From an uncultured Collinsella sp. (GTDB lineage: Bacteria > Actinomycetota > Coriobacteriia > Coriobacteriales > Coriobacteriaceae): a stretch of 25,687 nucleotides of DNA. Shown here in pieces: positions 8,953-14,407 of the stretch. The notes beneath the pieces are model-generated. The model saw only the letters and a list, made by a program, of their open reading frames with translations, was not told the origin of the DNA and made no database searches. Position 1 is the stretch's first letter. Each line of letters opens with the position of its first letter. The stretch covers positions 1 through 25,687 of the forward strand of contig CABSMV010000011.1 of NCBI GenBank assembly GCA_902478935.1. Reading direction: 5' to 3'. Made by a program: the position numbers and the translations under genes.

Positions 8953-8996
8953 AAAATAAGGGGTCCTTGTCTCATGAATCAGACAAGGACCCCTTA
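8953..8996 (-). terminator. Terminator of the leftward parAB operon
   Basis: The 16-bp perfect inverted repeat at 8957-8972 and 8981-8996 has an 8-nt loop. Read leftward the stem is followed by TTTT (complement of 8953-8956). It sits 26 bp beyond the stop of the last leftward gene. Confidence 0.8.
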
Positions 8997-9014
8997 AAAA
9001 ATGCTGAGTAATTG

Positions 9015-9026
9015 TTAGGTACCTAA
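9015..9026. repeat. 12-bp palindrome TTAGGTACCTAA, copy 1
   Basis: This perfect palindrome overlaps the stop codon of the 84-residue gene. The same 12-mer, with the same preceding G, recurs at 12519-12530 between yidC and jag. Confidence 0.6.
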
Positions 9027-9277
9027 TAGCCTACATTTTCCCATTGGTTGCTGACCCAACCTTGATTAATCTTGGGATTCTTCGTTACCTGAGCAGCACG
9101 CATGGCAACATCTTCCGTCATAACATCCATTTTCTTTTTGGAAGTATCGACGATATCTTGCGCGCCACGAAGCAAACGACCTCGAAGTTCATCGTCTGTC
9201 GCGATCTTATAGCTAGCAAAGGCACCAGCCGCGACAGTCGTCACCAATGCAATCGCTGTTAAAATCTTATTCCTCAT
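9023..9277 (-). CDS. Small membrane-anchored protein at the end of the parAB operon
   Basis: The product is 84 residues. The ATG at 9275-9277 is chosen because AAGGAGG lies 5 nt upstream; an upstream in-frame TTG would overlap that site. Residues about 4-22 (ILTAIALVTTVAAGAFASYK) form one hydrophobic segment, either a membrane anchor or an uncleaved signal. After it come a charged, probably amphipathic helix (about 26-65) and a tail ending in NQWENVGY. The overall plan recalls YtxH-like proteins, but I do not recognise the family. It overlaps the 3' end of parB by 11 bp and is followed by the operon terminator, so it is co-translated with the partition genes. A membrane-tethering role is speculation. 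Confidence 0.72.
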   Translation of the reverse strand: MRNKILTAIALVTTVAAGAFASYKIATDDELRGRLLRGAQDIVDTSKKKMDVMTEDVAMRAAQVTKNPKINQGWVSNQWENVGY

Positions 9278-10172
9278 CTTGGCCTCCTTGATCAAACTGA
9301 ATCATTTCGCCAAGAATACGAGAGAGCTCTTCCTCGTCTTTAAACTCAATCTCAATCTTATTCTTTCCACGCGAGCTCTTCACACGCACGTTGGTATTAA
9401 ATACCTGACGAAGCAAACGGGCAGCCTTTTTAAAGGACTGAGGCGTTGCAGGCCTTGGCGTCTTAGGTGTCTCTCCGGCAGAAAACAACGGAGCAAGATT
9501 TTCTGTCGCTCTTACGGAAAGGCCCTCTGTAACAACTTTCCCTGCAAGTCGAATACGCGCGTCCTCATAGGGAACTGCAAGAATCGCACGTGCATGACCA
9601 GCAGTAAGTTTGCCCTCAAAAATCATCTGCTGAACTACTTCGGGGAGATCGAGAAGACGCAGCGAGTTTGTAATTGCAGAGCGTGACTTGCTTACTGCCT
9701 TCGACAATGCCTCTTGGGTCATCCCGCTGGCATCAATGAGTTGGCGATAGCCCTTAGCCTCTTCGACGGGATTCAGATCAGAACGCTGAAGGTTTTCGAT
9801 AAGAGCAAGAGCCAGCATCTCTTCATCATTTACCTCTTTAATGATGACTGGCAATTCTTCAAGGCCAGCAAGCTTTGACGCCTGGTAACGACGCTCACCA
9901 GCGATGATCTCATAGCCGTTTCCATGCTTGCGAACCAAAAGCGGCTGCAAAACGCCATGTTCTTGGATTGACTCGCTCAACTCGCGAAGTTCAGTTTCGT
10001 TAAAGTGAATTCGCGGCTGATTAGGGTTGGGAACGATATCCTCAATAGGTAGTTTTGTTTCAGATGCGGCATTTGAAGCCGATGCAGCCGAACCGCCGGT
10101 CTCATACTCGGCCTCTGAGACCAAAGCATTGAGTCCACGTCCCAATCCGCCACGTTTCTTTACACTAGGCAC
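9267..10172 (-). CDS. parB: Chromosome partition protein ParB (Spo0J), CTP-dependent clamp
   Basis: This 301-residue protein loads on parS and spreads to build the segregation complex. The basic N-terminus KKRGGLGRGLNALVSE (5-20) is the ParA-activating peptide. The CTP-binding region has EIIAGERRYQA (88-98, the GERR box) and LIENLQRSDLNPVEEA (124-139). The helix-turn-helix (about 150-178) binds parS, and the C-terminal stretch (about 255-301) should dimerise. It starts with GTG at 10170-10172, 8 bp inside parA, with AGAGGTGA upstream. The local sequence is visibly richer in A and T than the flanking origin genes. Confidence 0.96.
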   Translation of the reverse strand: MPSVKKRGGLGRGLNALVSEAEYETGGSAASASNAASETKLPIEDIVPNPNQPRIHFNETELRELSESIQEHGVLQPLLVRKHGNGYEIIAGERRYQASKLAGLEELPVIIKEVNDEEMLALALIENLQRSDLNPVEEAKGYRQLIDASGMTQEALSKAVSKSRSAITNSLRLLDLPEVVQQMIFEGKLTAGHARAILAVPYEDARIRLAGKVVTEGLSVRATENLAPLFSAGETPKTPRPATPQSFKKAARLLRQVFNTNVRVKSSRGKNKIEIEFKDEEELSRILGEMIQFDQGGQDEE

Positions 10173-10965
10173 GCTTGATCACCTCTTTTGCAAGGTTCAT
10201 ATATGCTTTTGCACCCTTATTTTGAGGTGCATAGGTAATTACCGGTTCTCCAAAAGACGGAGCTTCGGAGATTTTAACCGTACGGGGGATTAGCGTCTTA
10301 AACGCCTTATCACCAAAGTACGATTGAACCTCCTCAACAACCTGATTCGATAGTGAAGTACGCGAGTCATACATGGTCATAAGCACACCATAGGTGTCTA
10401 AGCCCTTGTTCAGCCGTGATTTGACCATCTTCATTGACTCAAGCAGCTTCGTAACGCCCTCGAGTGCGTAATATTCGCACTGGATCGGAATCAAAACGCT
10501 GTCTGCTGCGGTCAAAGCGTTGATAGTAAGCAGGCCGAGCGAAGGAGGACAGTCAATGAAAATAAAGTCAAACTCGTCCTGAATCGGCTCAAGCAAATCT
10601 TTGAGGCGGGTTTCACGAGCAATTGCGCTTACGAGCTCAATTTCCGCGCCTGCAAGTTGAATTGTAGCCGGAATAACGAATACCTTTTTACAATTTGTAT
10701 CAAGAACAAGCGATTCTGCCGGCACATCATTCAACAATGCATCATAGATGCATTGATCAAGGTCTTCTTTTTCAATTCCGAATCCACTGGTGCTGTTTCC
10801 CTGCGGATCAAAATCGACAATCAGCGTCTTACGACCCTGCTCACCCAGTGCTGCTGCAAGGTTTACAGCCGTCGTTGACTTACCGACGCCGCCTTTTTGA
10901 TTGATGATTGCAATAATACGCGTGTCTTTTGCGCTCTTAGAACGCTTAACGTCGCGAAATCCCAC
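10165..10965 (-). CDS. parA: Chromosome partition ATPase ParA (Soj)
   Basis: This 266-residue protein is a deviant-Walker ATPase that forms ATP-dependent dimers on DNA, driving origin segregation with ParB; Soj also regulates DnaA in Bacillus. The P-loop is QKGGVGKSTT (23-32) with the signature lysine. Switch I is DFDPQGNSTSG (51-61), and DFIFIDCPPSLG is the Walker B/switch II region. The start is GTG at 10963-10965 with AGGAGGG just upstream. Downstream, parB overlaps by 8 bp. The 134-bp upstream gap is filled by three parS sites, so ParB loading could autoregulate the operon; that is inference. Confidence 0.96.
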   Translation of the reverse strand: MGFRDVKRSKSAKDTRIIAIINQKGGVGKSTTAVNLAAALGEQGRKTLIVDFDPQGNSTSGFGIEKEDLDQCIYDALLNDVPAESLVLDTNCKKVFVIPATIQLAGAEIELVSAIARETRLKDLLEPIQDEFDFIFIDCPPSLGLLTINALTAADSVLIPIQCEYYALEGVTKLLESMKMVKSRLNKGLDTYGVLMTMYDSRTSLSNQVVEEVQSYFGDKAFKTLIPRTVKISEAPSFGEPVITYAPQNKGAKAYMNLAKEVIKRA

Positions 10966-11004
10966 GGTCCCTCCTGGTGTGTATTAAAGCTGTCAAACGG
11001 AGGA

Positions 11005-11098
11005 TGTTTCACGTGAAACATTCCGATTCGATATCAACCGCCATGTTTCACGTGAAACACTGCAAGTTGTTAGTATCCATTATGTTTCACGTGAAACA
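11005..11098. other. parS: parS cluster: three perfect sites
   Basis: Three identical copies of TGTTTCACGTGAAACA lie at 11005-11020, 11044-11059 and 11083-11098. Successive starts are exactly 39 bp apart. The sequence is the canonical bacterial parS palindrome. The cluster fills the rsmG-parA gap, and the last site ends one base before the rsmG stop codon. Confidence 0.98.
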
Positions 11099-11099
11099 T

Positions 11100-11837
11100 C
11101 TAGGCAAGCGGATTCTTCTTGGCCATGCCATTTGCACGAGGCAATGAAACGGATGCTGGATGACTCTTCTTAAGAACAATGAACTCCCTGTGGCCCAAGC
11201 CTTCAGGCAAATCAATTGCGTCATTTAGAAGCAAAGTGAAGCCGCAAATCTTAGCTGCTGACATACCGGAAGCAAGCTCCTCATCCGAAGGATTGCCCTT
11301 GGTGATAACAAATAGCCCTCCATCCTTCAGGTACGGAGCCGCATACTCAACAAGAATCGGTAGAGGGGCCAGTGCGCGGGCGGTTACAACGGAGAACTGC
11401 TTCTTATGGCTTCGAGCATATTCTTCAAGACGATCATGAACCGCATGAGCATGTTTCAATTCAAGAGCATGGACAAAAGAATTGACAGCATCAACCTTCT
11501 TGCCAACAGAGTCAATATAAGTAGCTTTACGATGCGTGGCTATGGTTAACGGAATACCAGGGAAGCCCGCACCTGTACCCATATCGAGCAAAGCTCCCTC
11601 TAGAGCCTTATTGATATAGGGAAGTAAAACAAGTGAGTCGAGGATATGAAGTACTGCAGCATCTTCTACGTTAAGAATACGGGTGAGATTGGTTGTCTTA
11701 TTTGTTTCCAGAACCAAATCCAAATGCTGAATACATTTCCTCAGCTCAACATCAGTTACGCTCAAGGAATACTCTTGGCAATAGGAAGCTAGACAACTCA
11801 ACATCTCGTCAGCCTGCTGATCAGTAAGTACTAACAA
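11100..11837 (-). CDS. rsmG: 16S rRNA G527 N7-methyltransferase
   Basis: This SAM-dependent enzyme (GidB) methylates G527 of 16S rRNA; its loss in other bacteria gives low-level streptomycin resistance. The SAM motif ALLDMGTGAGFPGIPLTIA lies near residues 82-100 and TARALAPLPILVEYAAPYL further on. NLTRI and HILDSL before the SAM loop are typical of the family. I place the start at TTG 11835-11837 (245 residues), because AAGGAG lies 6 nt upstream. The frame stays open 48 bases further, but no ribosome site supports a longer form. A strong terminator separates it from jag, so it starts its own transcript; TTGTCA just past that terminator could be a -35. parAB lies downstream beyond the parS cluster. 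Confidence 0.93.
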   Translation of the reverse strand: MLVLTDQQADEMLSCLASYCQEYSLSVTDVELRKCIQHLDLVLETNKTTNLTRILNVEDAAVLHILDSLVLLPYINKALEGALLDMGTGAGFPGIPLTIATHRKATYIDSVGKKVDAVNSFVHALELKHAHAVHDRLEEYARSHKKQFSVVTARALAPLPILVEYAAPYLKDGGLFVITKGNPSDEELASGMSAAKICGFTLLLNDAIDLPEGLGHREFIVLKKSHPASVSLPRANGMAKKNPLA

Positions 11838-11883
11838 CGAAAGCTCCTTTCTGACAAAAATCAGTGTATCGAGAACTTTTGAC

Positions 11884-11915
11884 AAAAAAAGGGGACGTGG
11901 AAACCACGTCCCCTT
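11884..11915 (-). terminator. Terminator of the rpmH-rnpA-yidD-yidC-jag operon
   Basis: A 12-bp perfect stem (11904-11915 with 11889-11900) has a 3-nt loop. Read leftward it runs into a tract of seven T (complement of 11884-11890). It lies just after the jag stop codon. Confidence 0.92.
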
Positions 11916-11933
11916 AGCATAAGCTCGAGTAGA

Positions 11934-12503
11934 TTATCGAGCAACAATCACCACATGGCGATCAGGGTCAGAACCCTCAGAATGAGTATCGACGGCATCA
12001 TTGCCACGAAGTGCAATGTGAACCAGTCGACGCTCGTAGGCATTCATGGGCGGAAGCGAAACACTCTTATGAGTGCGAATGGCACGCTCGGCAGCAGACT
12101 GAGCCATGGAGGCAACCTTGTCCTGACGGCGGCTCTTGTATCCCTCGACGTCCACTACAACTGGATACCTAAAGCCAAGTTTGCGGCTCACCAGCAAAGA
12201 GAACATAACCTGAAGGGCATCAAGGGTGCGACCATGACGGCCAATGAGAACAGCAAGATCGGGAGCCGTTACATCCAAAATCAGTTCACCCTCGTCACCC
12301 TCATACTCATCGATAGGAGAGTTGGCGGCATCGAAGTGCGAAAGGATGGAACGCAGGATGGAAATCGCAACATCGGCAATGGTGTCGAGCTCCTCATCGG
12401 TCAGCTCTTCACCAGCCTTGTAGCGCTGTGCAATCTCGGGATAATCGCCCGCGACCTGCGGGGCAACCTCCTCAAGCATATCCTCGATGATCTCTTCAGA
12501 CAT
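11934..12503 (-). CDS. jag: Jag/KhpB RNA-binding protein (KH-R3H)
   Basis: The product is 189 residues, starting at ATG 12501-12503 with GGAG 6 nt upstream; an upstream in-frame TTG overlaps that ribosome site. The N-terminal third is very acidic. The KH domain shows APDLAVLIGRHGRTLDALQ, with GRHG as the RNA-gripping GxxG loop. The C-terminal R3H domain shows NAYERRLVHIAL followed by THSEGSDPDRHVVI. In other Gram-positive bacteria KhpB pairs with KhpA as a general RNA chaperone affecting cell division and envelope growth. The position after yidC is the usual one. It is the last gene before the operon terminator. Confidence 0.92.
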   Translation of the reverse strand: MSEEIIEDMLEEVAPQVAGDYPEIAQRYKAGEELTDEELDTIADVAISILRSILSHFDAANSPIDEYEGDEGELILDVTAPDLAVLIGRHGRTLDALQVMFSLLVSRKLGFRYPVVVDVEGYKSRRQDKVASMAQSAAERAIRTHKSVSLPPMNAYERRLVHIALRGNDAVDTHSEGSDPDRHVVIVAR

Positions 12504-12518
12504 AACGTACTCCAAAAG

Positions 12519-12530
12519 TTAGGTACCTAA
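12519..12530. repeat. 12-bp palindrome TTAGGTACCTAA, copy 2
   Basis: This is identical to the palindrome at 9015-9026. It lies in the short yidC-jag gap, 6 bp upstream of the jag ribosome site. Confidence 0.6.
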
Positions 12531-12547
12531 ATAAGATTGATATCCCA

Positions 12548-13318
12548 CTACTTCTTCTTGTGCGGGCGCGGCTTCTTCTCTCGACGAGTGACCTCAACCT
12601 GCAGCGGCGCATTCTTAAGACGCTCCTCCTCATCGGCCTTGGCCTTCTCGATAACCTTCTGCGTCACAAAAATCTGCTGGATAACCTGCCAAGCAGACGA
12701 GACGTCGTAGTACAGCAGAACACCAACGGGAAGGCTCCAGCCCATCCAAAGCATCATGACCGTCATGACAACAGCCATCATACGCATGCTCTGAGCCTGC
12801 TGGCCGGTCTGGTTGCGCGACATATAGAGCTGCGGAATCAGGGTCAGGACGGCGAACAGAATCAGGCAGACCAGCGCAGGCAGCGCAACCATAAAGCCAT
12901 CGGCAAAGGAAGCGCTCGGCGTGGTGGTCAGGTCGGGCAGGATGTTGAAGAACGAGAACGTGCCGTCGTTAAAGTACTGCGGCAGGTTGCGCAGCAACGT
13001 AAACAGGGCGAACAGGACAGGCATCTGGATCAACAGCGGCAAACAACCAGCCATCGGGTTGAACTTGTTCTCGCTGTAGAACTTCTGCATCTCCTCGGCC
13101 TGGCGCTGAGGATCGTCGGCATAGCGCTCCTGAATCTCGAGCATCTTGGGCTGCAGCACCTGCATGCGAGCCGTCGACTTGGTCGACTTGAGCATAAGCG
13201 GCGTCAGCAGCAGACGGATGATGACCACCAGGATGATGATGGACAGGCCCCAGTCGACCGCAAAGGTCTGGATGAGCTTGAGCAGCTCGAAAAGGATGTT
13301 AACGATCCAATCCCACAT
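12548..13318 (-). CDS. yidC: Membrane protein insertase YidC/Oxa1
   Basis: This 256-residue protein is the short Gram-positive form of YidC, without the large periplasmic domain. It inserts and folds membrane proteins with or without SecYEG. The first membrane segment (about 22-42, WGLSIIILVVIIRLLLTPLM) carries R35, the conserved groove arginine. A charged cytoplasmic hairpin (about 45-88) follows, then hydrophobic stretches near 90-110, 143-165 and 178-206. The tail is strongly basic (RREKKPRPHKKK), which in homologues binds ribosomes. Unlike Bacillus SpoIIIJ, no lipobox is present. GGAGG lies 9 nt before the ATG. The gap to yidD is 29 bp. Confidence 0.95.
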   Translation of the reverse strand: MWDWIVNILFELLKLIQTFAVDWGLSIIILVVIIRLLLTPLMLKSTKSTARMQVLQPKMLEIQERYADDPQRQAEEMQKFYSENKFNPMAGCLPLLIQMPVLFALFTLLRNLPQYFNDGTFSFFNILPDLTTTPSASFADGFMVALPALVCLILFAVLTLIPQLYMSRNQTGQQAQSMRMMAVVMTVMMLWMGWSLPVGVLLYYDVSSAWQVIQQIFVTQKVIEKAKADEEERLKNAPLQVEVTRREKKPRPHKKK

Positions 13319-13347
13319 GTAAGTTTTCCTCCGATAGCGAGTGCCCG

Positions 13348-13572
13348 CTAGGGCACAGGGTCATAACCGCCGACGTGCAGGGGATTGCAGCGAGCGATGC
13401 GCCTCACGGCAAGCCAGCAGCCTCTCAAAACACCGTACTTCTCAATCGCCTGGATGGCGTATTGTGAGCACGTTGGGTAATAAATGCAGGCGTCAGGCAA
13501 TAAGGGCGAAATAACCTGTTGATATATGCGAATAGGAGCGATGGCAACACGTCGCAAAACGTGATTGCTCAT
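13348..13572 (-). CDS. yidD: Membrane protein insertion efficiency factor YidD
   Basis: This 74-residue protein belongs to the YidD (haemolytic-like, DUF37) family, an inner-face membrane-associated helper of YidC. The core CIYYPTCSQYAIQAIEKYG (about 29-47) with three conserved Cys in total, then GCWLAVRRIARCNPLHVGG, is diagnostic. Its ATG overlaps the rnpA stop by 4 bp (ATGA), and GGGGAGGAG lies within the rnpA tail, so translation is coupled. Confidence 0.95.
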   Translation of the reverse strand: MSNHVLRRVAIAPIRIYQQVISPLLPDACIYYPTCSQYAIQAIEKYGVLRGCWLAVRRIARCNPLHVGGYDPVP

Positions 13573-13907
13573 CGCTCCTCCCCGGCAACGCCGGCGCGTT
13601 TCATAAGCGAACGCAATGCCTTGTCCATCTCCTGCGGCGAGGAAACCCTCGTCTTGGGAGTTGCGAACAAGATGATGTCATAACCCGCAACGGGAAATCC
13701 ACAGCTGCGGGCGGCCTCGCGCATCACACGCTTAGAACGGTTGCGCACGACAGCACAACCGAGCCGTTTAGCACCAACGAAGGCGACCCTTCCGGAGTCG
13801 CCTTCGCCAACCGATTCACATATGGTCATTCGAATCAGAGGGTGATTGAAACGACGCCCCTGACTGAACACATGCTCGAAATCTTGCCGAGACTTAATAG
13901 TCTTCAT
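13569..13907 (-). CDS. rnpA: Ribonuclease P protein component
   Basis: This 112-residue basic protein binds the RNase P RNA and helps 5' processing of tRNA precursors. The signature VVRNRSKRVMREAARS (about 54-69) is the RNR motif that touches the RNA. Near the N-terminus FEHVFSQGRRF matches the leader-binding cleft. The ATG at 13905-13907 has no clear Shine-Dalgarno and lies 20 nt after the rpmH stop, so it may rely on ribosomes arriving from rpmH. The family start MKxxxSRxDFxxVF supports the chosen Met. The gene for the RNase P RNA is not in the window. Confidence 0.95.
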   Translation of the reverse strand: MKTIKSRQDFEHVFSQGRRFNHPLIRMTICESVGEGDSGRVAFVGAKRLGCAVVRNRSKRVMREAARSCGFPVAGYDIILFATPKTRVSSPQEMDKALRSLMKRAGVAGEER

Positions 13908-13927
13908 GCGAGATGTGTGTATCGCTG

Positions 13928-14062
13928 CTAGACAGTGAGACGCTTGCGGCCCTTGGCGCGACGACGGGCGAGCACGGCACGACCACCCTTAGTGGCCATA
14001 CGGGCACGGAAGCCATGGGTCTTGGCACGCTTACGCTTATTAGGCTGATACGTACGCTTCAT
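13928..14062 (-). CDS. rpmH: 50S ribosomal protein L34
   Basis: This 44-residue, very basic protein starts MKRTYQPNKRKRAKTHGFR and ends RAKGRKRLTV, a near-consensus L34. The ATG at 14060-14062 has AGGAGG 8 nt upstream. A longer frame upstream of this Met has no support. It is the first gene of the leftward operon, with a strong promoter 70-100 bp upstream. Confidence 0.97.
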   Translation of the reverse strand: MKRTYQPNKRKRAKTHGFRARMATKGGRAVLARRRAKGRKRLTV

Positions 14063-14090
14063 CTTAAGTTCCTCCTGCTGCATTTCGAGT

Positions 14091-14108
14091 GTCCGCGGGG
14101 ACGCGGAC
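14091..14108 (-). other. Hairpin in the rpmH 5' leader
   Basis: GTCCGCG (14091-14097) pairs perfectly with CGCGGAC (14102-14108) across a 4-nt loop. It lies between the rpmH promoter and the AGGAGG site. It is a small leader hairpin of unknown function, possibly for mRNA stability or translational control. Confidence 0.5.
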
Positions 14109-14134
14109 GCAGATATAGACACGTGAGCTTGAAG

Positions 14135-14164
14135 ATTGTAGGGAAATCAATGTTCAAATGTCAA
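14135..14164 (-). promoter_or_regulatory. Promoter of the rpmH operon
   Basis: Read leftward, a perfect -35 TTGACA (complement of 14159-14164) and a -10 TACAAT (complement of 14135-14140) are 18 bp apart. The predicted leader to the rpmH ATG is about 65 nt. This is the strongest promoter match in the window. Confidence 0.85.
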
Positions 14165-14261
14165 GAAATCAAAGGTAAAAGGTTACGCAGTTCACACGGT
14201 TCCCCCATAAGCCAAGCTCGATTTAGCGGTACATGGCAACTTTTCACGATATTTCATCGAG

Positions 14262-14270
14262 TTTTCAACA
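14262..14270 (+). other. DnaA-box-like site TTTTCAACA
   Basis: This departs from canonical TTATCCACA at two positions (A3 to T, C6 to A). It is embedded in a 14-mer repeated at 14313-14326 and, inverted, at 17534-17547. Confidence 0.6.
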
Positions 14271-14314
14271 GGTCATGTTGGCAATGTTAAGAACTTTTCG
14301 CCCGTTTTCCAAAG

Positions 14315-14323
14315 TTTTCAACA
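14315..14323 (+). other. DnaA-box-like site TTTTCAACA
   Basis: Same nonamer and orientation as the 14262-14270 copy, 53 bp away. It is part of the 21-base block shared with the dnaA-dnaN gap. Confidence 0.65.
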
Positions 14324-14407
14324 GGTTTTGAAAAGTTGTCGAAAGATGAGAAACATTGCGCGGTGAGCTACTATTTGTCCGAAACCTTTTGAAAGATTGC
14401 GAGCGGC

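Larger units (their letters stand above)
14063..14407. other. oriC: oriC segment 1: rpmH-ATPase intergenic region
   Basis: This 345-bp gap holds the leftward rpmH promoter and leader on its left side and DnaA-box-like sequences on its right. Two identical copies of AGTTTTCAACAGGT lie at 14260-14273 and 14313-14326. The second is extended into a 21-base block (14312-14332) that recurs with three changes at 17598-17618. GAAAAGTTGTCGAAA (14330-14344) recurs with one change at 17541-17555. These shared blocks tie the segment to the dnaA-dnaN gap. The promoter for the rightward ATPase-dnaA transcript must also be here; TACTAT at 14369-14374 is the only -10-like sequence noted, and it lacks a -35. 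Confidence 0.7.

Noticed and set aside
9278..9295. TTG start adding six residues to the small parB-linked protein
   Set aside because: The strong AAGGAGG lies inside this stretch and is correctly spaced only for the ATG at 9275-9277.
11838..11885. Longer RsmG with 16 extra residues
   Set aside because: No ribosome site precedes that TTG, and the start would abut the terminator T run. AAGGAG fits the downstream TTG.
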